DNA of 64,000 nucleotides from Streptomyces sp. SJL17-4 (GCF_036826855.1 NZ_CP104578.1:6878501-6942500), one strand, 5' to 3'; numbered from the stretch's first letter, positions 51,680 through 59,629 are shown. Notes: generated by a model not told the origin, from the letters alone. Made by a program: numbers and translations.

Positions 51680-52669
51680 ATGAGCGGTAACGGGGAGCAG
51701 CGCGGCGAGCAGTACACGGGTGAACGCCGGGGCGAGGCGTACGGGGCCGACGTCAGAGCCCAGCTCCATCACCGGGTCCCGGATCTCGGGGCGCTCGAAC
51801 TGCTCCTCGCCGTCGCCCGGCACGGGAGCCTCGGCGCCGCCGCCCGCGAGGTCGGCATCACCCAGCCCGCCGCCAGCAGCCGGATCCGCTCGATGGAGCG
51901 GCAGCTCGGCGTGGCCCTGGTCGACCGCTCGCCCCGCGGCTCGCGGCTCACCGACGCGGGCGCGCTCGTCACCGACTGGGCGCGGCGGATCGTCGAGGCG
52001 GCCGAGGCCTTCGACGCGGGCGCGCAGGCGCTGCGCGGGCGGCGGGACTCCCGGCTGCGGGTGGCCGCGTCGATGACGATCGCCGAGTACCTGCTGCCCG
52101 GCTGGCTGATCGCGCTGCGCGCCGAGCGACCCGACACGGCGGTGTCGCTCCAGGCCGGAAACTCGGCTGTCGTCGCGGAGCGGCTCCTCGCGAACGAGGC
52201 GGACATGGGCTTCGTGGAGGGGCTCGCGATCCCGGACGGCCTCGACGGGGTGGTCGTCGCCCACGACCGGCTCGTGATCGTCGCCGCGCCCTCGCACCCG
52301 TGGGCCCGCCGCCGCGGCCCGCTGGACCCGGCGGAGCTGGCGGCGACCCCGCTGGTCCTGCGGGAACGCGGCTCGGGCACCCGGCAGGTGCTCGACGCGG
52401 CGCTCTCGGACCACGGCGGGCTCGCGCAGCCGCTCCTCGAACTCGCCTCGACGACGGCGGTGAAGGCCGCCGCGGTCAGCGGGGCGGGGCCGGCCGTCCT
52501 CAGCGAACTCGCGATCGCCGAGGAACTGGCCTCGCGGCGGCTGGTGTCCATCCCCGTCGGGGGCGTCGAGCTGCGCCGGGACCTCCGGGCCGTCTGGCCC
52601 ACGGGCCACCGGCCCACGGGCCCGGCCCGCGACCTCCTGTCCCTGACCCGCGCGCGGCCTGCGGGCTGA
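51680..52669 (+). CDS. LysR family transcriptional regulator
   Basis: 329 residues. The N-terminal helix-turn-helix is LELLLAVARHGSLGAAAREVGITQPAASSRIRSMERQLG (core AAAREVGITQPAASSRI), followed by the usual linker helix and a LysR substrate-binding domain with VAASMTIAEYLLPGWL and GSGTRQVLDAAL. The N-terminal extension of 30 residues is longer than usual. It is divergent from the TDT transporter and probably controls it. The 43-bp tandem repeat array starts about 56 bp after its stop codon. Confidence 0.88.
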   Translation: MSGNGEQRGEQYTGERRGEAYGADVRAQLHHRVPDLGALELLLAVARHGSLGAAAREVGITQPAASSRIRSMERQLGVALVDRSPRGSRLTDAGALVTDWARRIVEAAEAFDAGAQALRGRRDSRLRVAASMTIAEYLLPGWLIALRAERPDTAVSLQAGNSAVVAERLLANEADMGFVEGLAIPDGLDGVVVAHDRLVIVAAPSHPWARRRGPLDPAELAATPLVLRERGSGTRQVLDAALSDHGGLAQPLLELASTTAVKAAAVSGAGPAVLSELAIAEELASRRLVSIPVGGVELRRDLRAVWPTGHRPTGPARDLLSLTRARPAG

Positions 52670-52725
52670 ACGGCGGGGGGGGGCAGGGGCTCGCTCCGGG
52701 GAGGCCGCGGGCCGGTCGGAATGCG

Positions 52726-53027
52726 CCCGGCTTCCGGTCGGCCTGTGCCTGGCTTCCGGCCTGCCCTGCCCGGCTTCCGGTCGGGCTGTGCCTGGCCTCC
52801 GGCCGGATTTGCCCGGCTTCCGGTCGGGCTGTGCCTGGCTTCCGGCCGGATTTGCCCGGCTTCCGGTCGGGCTGTGCCTGGCTTCCGGCCGGATTTGCCC
52901 GGCTTCCGGTCGGGCTGTGCCTGGCTTCCGGCCGGACTCGCCCGGCTTCCGGTCGGCCTGTGCCAGGCTTCCGGCCGGCCGTGGCCCGGCCTCCGGTCCG
53001 ACTGCGCCCTGTCTTCGGCCGGGCTGG
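52726..53027. repeat. Seven tandem 43-bp units, each made of two phased half-units
   Basis: Units begin at 52726, 52769, 52812, 52855, 52898, 52941 and 52985 (the sixth is 44 bp). Units three and four are identical and divergence grows to both ends. Each unit holds two half-units of 22 and 21 bp with the common core GGCTTCCGGYCGG, giving up to 14 copies spaced about two DNA turns. No spacers exist, so this is not a CRISPR. The period is not a multiple of three; every frame on both strands stays open, but this reflects composition. It fills most of the gap between the LysR and amidohydrolase genes, which converge on it. Confidence 0.9.
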
Positions 53028-53139
53028 GACTCCCACCCGCACTCACCGTGCAAGAGACGGAGCAGAGGTGCGGGTCTGTCTTCCTTTGCCCGGTTCTCTC
53101 GGCCGGCGGCTGCGGTTCGCTGCCTGGGGAGCCGGTGGC

Positions 53140-54768
53140 TCAGACCCCCGCTGCCCGGTGGGTGATCCGGCCGTCCAGGACCGTCAGCAGGACCGGGAGG
53201 TCCGGCAGGTCCGTCGCCGTCGTCGTCAGCGGGTTGTCGGCGAAGACCGTCAGGTCGGCGCGGAAGCCGAGGGCCGGCCGGCCCGCCTCGTGCTCCTCGC
53301 CCGCCGCGTACGCCGCCGCCGTCGTCATGCCCCGCAGCGCCTCCAGCGCCGTCAGCGCCTGCTCGGGGCCGTGCGGCGGCTGCCCGAGGTCGCGGCTCGG
53401 GCGCCGGTGCCGGGCCCCGGCCATCACGCCGAGCGGCGGGAACGGCGCGATCGGCCAGTCGGAGCCGAGGACCACCGTGGCCCCGGAGTCCGCCAGGTCC
53501 CGGCAGCGCCACGCGCGCGAGGCGCGCTCCTCGCCCAGGCGGCGCGACCAGTTGTCGGTGTGGTCGGCCCGGGTGAAGTCGCAGCAGTGCGTCGGCTGCA
53601 TGGAGGCGAGCACGCCCAGCTCCGCGAAGCGGCGCAGCGTGTCGTCCGGGACCGTCTCGATGTGCTCGACCCGGTGCCGCACCTCGCTCCCGCCGGCCGC
53701 GCGCGCCTTCTCGACGGCGTCCAGGACGTGCCGGACGGCGGCGTCCCCGATCGCGTGCGTCGCGGTCGGCACGCCCGCCCGGTGCAGCTGCCCGATGATG
53801 CCGGTGTACGCGTCGGGGTCCGGCCAGAACGCGTGCGTGGACTCGCCATGGCAGTCGGGCCGCTCCAGCCACGCGGTGCCGTTGTCGATGGTCCCGTCCA
53901 TGAAGAGCTTCACGCCCGCGACCTGCCACAGGGCGCCGCCCGTGCCCTGCCGCTCGATGAGGGCCCGTACCCCGTCCGCGTCCGTGCCGGGCTGGCACCA
54001 GGGCGCCACCCGGAGCCGCAGCGCCAGTTCACCGGCCGCGTCGAGCTCCCCGTACAGCGCGAGGCTCTCGCCGTTCGCGTCCATCGCGTGACCGCCGGTG
54101 AGCCCGGCCGCGGCCATGGACCGCAGCGCCGCGGCCAGCCGCTCCCGGCTCTCCTCGGCCGTCGGACGAGGGGCGACCCGCTCGACGAGCTCGCAGGCGG
54201 CGTCCTCCTGGAGCAGCCCGGTCGGGCGCCCGTCGGCGTCGCAGACGACCTCGGCGGAGGCCTGGGCGAAGGTGCGGGGGCCGTCGACCCCGGCGAGTTC
54301 GAGCGCGCGCCGGCTGGCCAGCGCCGAGTGGGCGTCGAAGAGCAGCAGGAACGCCGGGATCCCGTCGAGTACCGGGTCGAAGGGGGCGATGCCGACGGGG
54401 AGGTCGCCGAAGGCGTTCGGGTCGAGGCCCCAGCCGAAGAGCCAGTCGCCCCGGCCGAGGTTCCGGGCCTCGCGGGCGAGGGCCTCGCGGACGTCGTCGA
54501 GGTCCGCGCAGTACGACAGGTCGAGGCCGTGGGTCAGTTCGGCGCCGGACACCGGGTGCAGGTGCCCGTCGACAAGGCCGGGGGTGACGACGGCGCCCTT
54601 GAGGTCCACGACGGTGGTGGCGGGTCCCGCGAGCGCGCGGATCTCGCGGTCGTCGCCCAGGGCGGCGATCCGGCCGTCGTGGGAGACGGCGAGCGCGGTC
54701 TCGGGCAGGAACGCCCCCGTGCCGGGGTCGAGCAGACGGGCGGAGAGCAGGACGAGTCGGGTGCGCAC
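53140..54768 (-). CDS. YtcJ-like amidohydrolase
   Basis: 542 residues of the metal-dependent amidohydrolase superfamily, N-substituted formamide deformylase-like branch. The metal motif is GLVDGHLHP (~65-73). Further ligands are in GVPTATHAIGDAA, RHRVEHIE and VLGSDWPIAPF, and the composite beta-domain closes with RADLTVFADNP. No signal peptide is present. The GTG start has GGAG six bases upstream. It lies in the same orientation as the TetR gene, whose 3' repeats separate them. A role in amide or nucleobase breakdown together with the NCS1 permease is possible. Confidence 0.88.
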   Translation of the reverse strand: MRTRLVLLSARLLDPGTGAFLPETALAVSHDGRIAALGDDREIRALAGPATTVVDLKGAVVTPGLVDGHLHPVSGAELTHGLDLSYCADLDDVREALAREARNLGRGDWLFGWGLDPNAFGDLPVGIAPFDPVLDGIPAFLLLFDAHSALASRRALELAGVDGPRTFAQASAEVVCDADGRPTGLLQEDAACELVERVAPRPTAEESRERLAAALRSMAAAGLTGGHAMDANGESLALYGELDAAGELALRLRVAPWCQPGTDADGVRALIERQGTGGALWQVAGVKLFMDGTIDNGTAWLERPDCHGESTHAFWPDPDAYTGIIGQLHRAGVPTATHAIGDAAVRHVLDAVEKARAAGGSEVRHRVEHIETVPDDTLRRFAELGVLASMQPTHCCDFTRADHTDNWSRRLGEERASRAWRCRDLADSGATVVLGSDWPIAPFPPLGVMAGARHRRPSRDLGQPPHGPEQALTALEALRGMTTAAAYAAGEEHEAGRPALGFRADLTVFADNPLTTTATDLPDLPVLLTVLDGRITHRAAGV

Positions 54769-54866
54769 GGGTGGCTCCAGGGCTCCAGGTGGCGGACGGG
54801 GTGCGAGAGGCGGCTAGCCGCGACGGGAGGCCCGTCAGTGGGGGACTGGCGGCGGGGGCATCGTCG

Positions 54867-54950
54867 GCCGGCGGTGGTCAGACGGGTTTCGCCGGCGGTG
54901 GTCAGACGGGTTCCGCCGGCGGCGGTCAGGCGGGCTCCGCCGGCGGCGGT
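54867..54950. repeat. Three and a half 24-bp units that copy the TetR stop codon
   Basis: Units at 54867, 54891, 54915 and a half unit at 54939, with GCCGGCGGTGGTCAGACGGG as typical start. The TetR stop (54926-54928) lies in the third unit, and the matching TGA is repeated in the two outer units. In the TetR frame each unit would read Pro-Pro-Pro-Ala-Glu-Pro and then stop. Confidence 0.85.
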
Positions 54951-55576
54951 ACGTCGGTCAGCGCGCCGTGCGGCAGGCCGAGTTCGCGTTCCGCCGTGGT
55001 CACGGCCATCCGGGTCACGGCCTCCGGCCGGTCGGTCCGGTCCGAGTTGGCGTGGGCGCCGAGGCCGTCGAGCACCACCAGGATCTGGATGGCGGTGGTC
55101 CGCGGGTCGTCCGTACGGAACTCGCCGCGTGCGACTCCCTCGCGGATGAGCTGCTCCAGGCGGTCGTCGGAGGCGAGTTCCTGTTCGGTGACCCGGTCGC
55201 GCAGGACGGGCCGGTAGCGGCTGAGGTGCCGGGCGTTGATCCAGAGGCGGCTGATGTCGTCGTACGCCTCGCCCGCCGAGAGGGCGAAGTAGCGCGCGAG
55301 CCACTGTGTGGGGGTCCCGTGGGGGCGGTCGGCCGGGAGCAGGCCGTCGAGCTCGCCGGTGGCGGCCACGCTGAAGGCCTCGCCCACCAGGTCCTCCGCC
55401 GACGGGAAGTAGTGGCTGATCAGACCGGGTCGTACGGCGAGTTCCTCGGCGATCCGCCGGAGGGTGACGCACTCGAGCCCCTCGGTCAGGGCCACCCGTG
55501 CGGCGGTCTCCACGATCTCCGCCCGCCGGGCCTCGGGCGTTTTCCGAACTCTCTTGCGCTGAATGCTTGACGGCAT
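54926..55576 (-). CDS. TetR family transcriptional regulator
   Basis: 216 residues. The N-terminal helix-turn-helix is RAEIVETAARVALTEGLECVTLRRIAEELAVRPGLISHYF (core LRRIAEELAVRPGLISHYF), and the C-terminal half is the usual ligand-binding bundle, with TTAIQILVVLDGLGAHAN. The ATG at 55576 is preceded by TAGCAT at seven bases and, 17 bp further, TTGCTT, with no ribosome-binding site: a leaderless transcript with a normal -35. It is divergent from an NCS1 permease and likely represses it. Its last residues (PPPAEPA) come from a repeat unit. Confidence 0.9.
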   Translation of the reverse strand: MPSSIQRKRVRKTPEARRAEIVETAARVALTEGLECVTLRRIAEELAVRPGLISHYFPSAEDLVGEAFSVAATGELDGLLPADRPHGTPTQWLARYFALSAGEAYDDISRLWINARHLSRYRPVLRDRVTEQELASDDRLEQLIREGVARGEFRTDDPRTTAIQILVVLDGLGAHANSDRTDRPEAVTRMAVTTAERELGLPHGALTDVPPPAEPA

Positions 55577-55583
55577 AACCGCA

Positions 55584-55612
55584 ATGCTATTGAGTGTGCG
55601 ACCAATAAGCAA
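55584..55612 (-). promoter_or_regulatory. Leaderless promoter of the TetR gene
   Basis: On the minus strand TTGCTT (-35) and TAGCAT (-10, 55584-55589) are separated by 17 bp, and the ATG follows seven bases later. Confidence 0.6.
55588..55607. promoter_or_regulatory. TetR operator candidate
   Basis: TATTGAGTGTGCGACCAATA has inverted TATTG/CAATA ends and lies between the -10 and -35 boxes of the TetR gene, 40 bp before the permease start codon. Confidence 0.4.
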
Positions 55613-55646
55613 CCAGGTGGGCACCACACGTAATCCGGAGGGCCGC

Positions 55647-57101
55647 ATGACTTCCACGATCCCCGACCCGCTCCCGGGCCCTCAGGGCGCACAGGCCGCC
55701 GTGCGGGACACCGATCGGCCGGGCCGGATCGAGGCCCACGGCATCGACCACATCCCCGAGTCCGAGCGCCACGGACACCCCCGAGAGCTCTTCTCCGTGT
55801 GGGCGGCGGCGAACGTCAACTACCTCAGCCTGGTCATCGGCGGAGCCCTCGTCCTGATGGGCCTGAGCCTCTGGCAGGCCGTCGCCGTGACCGTCGTGGG
55901 CAACCTGTTCTGGCTGTTCCCCGGCCTCCTCGCCACCTCGGGACCGGCCGCCGGCGCGCCCAGCGAGGTGATCACCCGGGCCGTCTACGGCGTCCTCGGC
56001 AACCGCGTGAACAACGCGGTCGGCGGCTGGCTGGTCTCCGTCTGCTACTTCGCCCTCAACCTGGCCGCCGCGGCCACTGCCGCCTTCGCGCTCGTCGAGA
56101 AGGCGGGCATCGCGGCCGACACCCCCGTCAAGGTGGCCGTCATCGTGGTCATCGCCGCGCTCACGCTGGCGATCAGCGTCTACGGACACGGCCTGATCAT
56201 CCGGCTGTACCTGCCGATCACCCTGGTCCTCGCCGGTGCCTTCACCGTCGTCGCGTTCGCCGTCCTGCGGCACGCCGACTTCTCGTACGCCCCCGCCGAG
56301 CCGCTCGGCGGAGTCGAGCTCTGGGCCCTGCTCCTGGCCGGCACCACGATGATCGCCTCGGGCCCGCTCTCGTACACCACGAGCGCCGACTTCTCCCGCT
56401 ACCTGCCCCGCACCGCCTCGAAGAAGGCGATCATCGGGTGGAACGCGCTCGGCGCCTTCCTGCCCAGCGTCGTCGTCTGCTCGCTCGGCGCCCTCGCCGC
56501 CACCGCCGTCGACATGACCGACCCGCAGACCGCGCTCCAGGAGATCCTGCCCGGCTGGTTCGTCCCGGTCTTCCTGCTCGCCCTGGTCCTCGGCACCATC
56601 GCCATCAACGCCCTGACCGCCTACAGCGCGGGGCTCGCGCTCCAGGCCGTCGGCCTTCGCGTCCGACGCTCCGTCAGCGTCCTCTTCGACGGGGCCGTCG
56701 CTGTCGCCCTCACCCTCTACGGGCTGCTCGTCTCCCACTTCCTCGACACCGTCAGCAACGCCCTCCAGGTGATCACCGTCCTGATCGGCCCCCTGACGGC
56801 GGTCTACGCCACCGACGTCCTGCTGCGCCGCTGCCGCTACGACGGCCGCGCGCTCTCGGACGAGACCCCCGGCAGCCCCTTCTGGTACACCGCCGGCATC
56901 AACCCGGCCGGTGCCCTCGCGCTCGTCGTCGGCGTCACCGCCGCGGCCCTCTGTGTCAACACCCTCTACACGGGGCCGATCGCCGCCGCCCTCGACGGCG
57001 TCGACCTCTCCCTCCCTGTCGGCATGGGCGTCGCCGCCACCCTCTACGCCCTCCTCATGCGCAAGGACCGCACCCTGCTCGCCGCCCGGGCGCAGGCATG
57101 A
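55647..57101 (+). CDS. NCS1 family purine/cytosine/hydantoin-type permease
   Basis: 484 residues with about twelve membrane segments. The N-terminal GIDHIPESERHGHPRELFSVWAAANVNYLS carries the NCS1 mark (core RHGHPRELFSVWAAANVN). Later LLAGTTMIASGPLSYTTSADFSRYLPR is typical of cytosine/purine permeases (core YTTSADFSRYLP). The ATG has GGAGGG upstream. It is divergent from the TetR regulator. Together with the amidohydrolase it may form a unit for uptake and cleavage of a cyclic amide or nucleobase; this is inference. Confidence 0.9.
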   Translation: MTSTIPDPLPGPQGAQAAVRDTDRPGRIEAHGIDHIPESERHGHPRELFSVWAAANVNYLSLVIGGALVLMGLSLWQAVAVTVVGNLFWLFPGLLATSGPAAGAPSEVITRAVYGVLGNRVNNAVGGWLVSVCYFALNLAAAATAAFALVEKAGIAADTPVKVAVIVVIAALTLAISVYGHGLIIRLYLPITLVLAGAFTVVAFAVLRHADFSYAPAEPLGGVELWALLLAGTTMIASGPLSYTTSADFSRYLPRTASKKAIIGWNALGAFLPSVVVCSLGALAATAVDMTDPQTALQEILPGWFVPVFLLALVLGTIAINALTAYSAGLALQAVGLRVRRSVSVLFDGAVAVALTLYGLLVSHFLDTVSNALQVITVLIGPLTAVYATDVLLRRCRYDGRALSDETPGSPFWYTAGINPAGALALVVGVTAAALCVNTLYTGPIAAALDGVDLSLPVGMGVAATLYALLMRKDRTLLAARAQA

Positions 57102-57184
57102 CCAGCCCTCGCCGTATGCCCCGTACGGCCGGTACGACTCGTACGACTGGTGCAGCCCGTGCGATCCGCGCGACAACCGGTGCC

Positions 57185-57252
57185 GCGCGGGGAGGCTCAG
57201 TCCCGGCGTACGCCCGCCGCGCGGGGACCGTCACCCCCGGCGTACGCCCGCC
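57185..57252. repeat. Two 34-bp units copying the end of the glutamine amidotransferase gene
   Basis: Unit A (57185-57218) and unit B (57219-57252) share GCGCGGGGA at the start and GGCGTACGCCCGCC at the end. The gene's stop codon (57231-57233) lies in unit B, and the same TCA (TGA on the minus strand) is copied at the equivalent position 57197-57199 in unit A. Confidence 0.8.
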
Positions 57253-57920
57253 GCCTCGACGAGCCCGCGCATCACGCGCAAGTCGTCACCCATCTCCGGA
57301 TGCCACTGGACGCCCAGGACCCAGGCCGGGTCTGCCAGCTCGACCGCCTCGACCGTGCCGTCCTCCGCGTGGGCCGAGGCCGCGAGCCCCGCGCCCAGCC
57401 GGTCCACGGCCTGGTGGTGGTAGGTCGGGACCTCGGTGAGCTCGGGCACCAGAGAGGCGTACCGACTGCCCGGCACCGGCTTCACCGGGTGCCGGCCGAT
57501 CACCCCGACCGCCTCGACGTGCCCGTCCAGGTGCTGGATCAGGGTCCCGCCCCGGGCCACGTTCAGGAGCTGCATGCCCCGGCAGATGCCGAGCAGCGGG
57601 GTCCCGGATGCGACGGCCGCGTCGATCAGGGCCAGCTCCCAGGCGTCCCGCTCCCGGGCCGGCGGGCCGGTACGGGAGTCGGGCACGGCCCCGTACCGTA
57701 CGGGCTCCACATCCGCCCCGCCAGCGATCACCAGCCCGTCGAGCCGGGCCACGACCGCCGCGGCGGCCTCCGGCGCGTCCGGCGGCAGCATCACCGCGAT
57801 GCCCCCGCTCTCCTGGACGAGCCGCGGGTACGGCGCGGGGAGCAGCGCGGCCCGCATGTCCCACACGCCCCAGCGGGCCTGGTCCAGATAGGTGGTCACG
57901 CCGATGAGCGGCTTGGACAC
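57231..57920 (-). CDS. Class I glutamine amidotransferase-like gamma-glutamyl hydrolase (PuuD type)
   Basis: 229 residues of the peptidase C26 type. The nucleophile Cys is in LLGICRGMQLLNV (~residue 110), with His-Glu in VQWHPEM near the C-terminus completing the triad. GLVIAGGADVEPVRYG (~63-78) is the second family motif. PuuD cleaves gamma-glutamyl bonds in polyamine or amine catabolism; here it would hydrolyse the gamma-glutamyl product of the GlnA4 pathway. The GTG start has GGAGG upstream. It lies 76 bp after the Eat-type permease on the same strand. Confidence 0.9.
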   Translation of the reverse strand: MSKPLIGVTTYLDQARWGVWDMRAALLPAPYPRLVQESGGIAVMLPPDAPEAAAAVVARLDGLVIAGGADVEPVRYGAVPDSRTGPPARERDAWELALIDAAVASGTPLLGICRGMQLLNVARGGTLIQHLDGHVEAVGVIGRHPVKPVPGSRYASLVPELTEVPTYHHQAVDRLGAGLAASAHAEDGTVEAVELADPAWVLGVQWHPEMGDDLRVMRGLVEAAGVRRG

Positions 57921-57967
57921 GGAACGTCCTCCAGGAAAGCGGGTGTACGGGGGGGTAGGGGTTCGGG

Positions 57968-57994
57968 TCCGGACGGACGGACGGACGGGCGGGC
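57968..57994. repeat. Tetranucleotide repeat after the Eat-type permease gene
   Basis: Four or five GGAC units and two GGGC units lie directly before the stop codon end at 57997 of the minus-strand permease gene. Confidence 0.6.
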
Positions 57995-57996
57995 GG

Positions 57997-59451
57997 TCAG
58001 TCGCGTGCGAGCTCGGCCTCGGCGGCCGCGAGCGCGGCGAACTCCTCCTCCGGCGCCCTGGCCACCAGATGATGTCGACTGTAGAACGCGAAGTAGGCGA
58101 GGGCGATCGCGTACACCCCCAGTGCCATGAACGCCGCCGTCCGGTCCACCAGGAAGGTCGCGACGAGCGCCGACAGGGCCAGGACGAAGGCCACCGACGA
58201 GGTGACGATTCCGCCGGGTGTGCGGTACGGCCGGTGCAGCCCCGGCTCGCGGCGCCGCAGCACGAGGTGGGAGAGCGCCATCAGGGCGTACGAGATGGTG
58301 GCGCCGAACACGGCGATGTTCAGCATCCGGGCCCCGTCCCCGGTCCCGGCGGCCAGCGCGAAGCCGATCGCGCCCGGGATGAGGAGTCCCAGGTACGGCG
58401 ACTTGCGTCGGCTGGTGAGGGAGAGGAAGCGCGGCAGATAGCCCGCCCGGGAGAGGGCGAACAGCTGGCGTGAGCCGGCGTAGATGAGGGAGAAGAAGGA
58501 GGCGACCAGACCGGCGAGGCCCGCGTAGTTCACGAAGCGGCTGAGCGCGGTCGGGTCCCCGTCGCCCTGGAGCGCCACGACCAGCGGGTTTCCCGCCTCC
58601 TGGACGGCGGCCGCACCGCGCGCCCCGGTTGCCGCGAAGAAGGTCATCACGGCGAGCAGCACCAGGATGCCCATCGAGATCGCAAGCGCCTTCGGCATCG
58701 ACCGCACCGGATCCTTCGCCTCCTCGGCGGCGAGCGGCACGCCCTCCACACCGAGGAAGAACCACATGCCGAAGGGGAACGCCGCCCAGATCCCGAGCAG
58801 TCCGAACGGCAGCCAGGAGTTGGCTCCGAAGGCCTCGCCGTCGACCGGGATGTCGTTCAGGCCGTCGACGTGGAAATCGGTGAGGGCGCCGAGCGCGAAG
58901 ACGACGAGCGCCGCGACCGCGACGGCCGTCACGATCAGGCTGAAGCGCAGGGCCTCGCCCACGCCCCACAGATGGATGCCGATGAAGAGGGCGAAGCAGA
59001 CCAGATAGACGGGCCAGCCCGACTCCAGGCCGAACAGGCCGAGGGATTCGACGTAGTCGCCGATGAAGATGGAGATCGCGGCGGGCGCGAGGATGTACTC
59101 GATGAGGATCGCGGTGCCGGTGAGGAACCCGCCCCAGGTGCCGAGCGCCCGGCGGGCGAAGCCGTAACCGCCGCCGGCGGTGGGCAGGATGGCGGAGAGT
59201 TCGGCGAGGGCGAAGACCAGACAGGCGTACATCGCGCCCATCAGGACGGTGGCGATGGCGAGTCCGCCGAAGCCGCCCTTGGAGAGGCCGATGTTCCAGC
59301 CGGAGAAGTCCCCGGAGACGACGTAGGCGACGCCGAGCCCGGTGAGCAGCAGCCACCCGGCGCTGCCGCGGCGCAGCGTGCGTCGCTCCAGATAGTCGTC
59401 CTTCGGTGGGGTGGTGCCTCCGGAACTCCCGGTGGCTTCTTCGAGCGTCAT
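57997..59451 (-). CDS. eat: APC family ethanolamine-type permease
   Basis: 484 residues, twelve membrane segments, ethanolamine permease branch of the amino acid-polyamine-organocation family. Typical are the start with LTGLGVAYVVSGDFSGWNIGLSKGGFGGLA (core VVSGDFSGWNIGL), the segment GGGYGFARRALGTWGGFLTG and, in the middle, WFFLGVEGVPLAAEEAKDPVRSMPKAL (core EGVPLAAEEAKDP). It lies between the PuuD-type hydrolase and the GntR regulator, next to the GlnA4-like ligase, which supports ethanolamine or another small amine as substrate. The ATG has GGGGAG about eleven bases upstream. Confidence 0.88.
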   Translation of the reverse strand: MTLEEATGSSGGTTPPKDDYLERRTLRRGSAGWLLLTGLGVAYVVSGDFSGWNIGLSKGGFGGLAIATVLMGAMYACLVFALAELSAILPTAGGGYGFARRALGTWGGFLTGTAILIEYILAPAAISIFIGDYVESLGLFGLESGWPVYLVCFALFIGIHLWGVGEALRFSLIVTAVAVAALVVFALGALTDFHVDGLNDIPVDGEAFGANSWLPFGLLGIWAAFPFGMWFFLGVEGVPLAAEEAKDPVRSMPKALAISMGILVLLAVMTFFAATGARGAAAVQEAGNPLVVALQGDGDPTALSRFVNYAGLAGLVASFFSLIYAGSRQLFALSRAGYLPRFLSLTSRRKSPYLGLLIPGAIGFALAAGTGDGARMLNIAVFGATISYALMALSHLVLRRREPGLHRPYRTPGGIVTSSVAFVLALSALVATFLVDRTAAFMALGVYAIALAYFAFYSRHHLVARAPEEEFAALAAAEAELARD

Positions 59452-59541
59452 GGCAGCGTCAGCTCCCCGCAACGGACCCAATGGATTGGAGCCATACCTT
59501 TGCGGTGCCGACGGGAGAGCGCAACCCCCGTGCGTTACTTT

Positions 59542-59629
59542 CGGGTTACGTACCCCGGGGCGCCCGCCTCTCGGGTCACGTACCCCGGGATGCCCGTACC
59601 TCCGGGTCACGTACCCGGGGACGCCCGTC
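59542..59629. repeat. Three 30-bp units after the GntR stop codon
   Basis: CGGGTTACGTACCCCGGGG (59542), CGGGTCACGTACCCCGGGA (59572) and CGGGTCACGTACCCGGGGA (59603) start units of 30, 31 and about 27 bp. The array ends at the GntR stop codon (59630-59632) and lies upstream of the permease promoter. Confidence 0.8.

Noticed and set aside
52726..53027. CRISPR array
   Set aside because: Units are directly adjacent with no unique spacers and no cas genes are near.
52300..55149. Long open frames through the 43-bp repeats on both strands (for example 949 codons on plus)
   Set aside because: The repeat has no stop codon in any frame, so long frames arise automatically. They cross well-defined genes in other frames, and no start signals support them.
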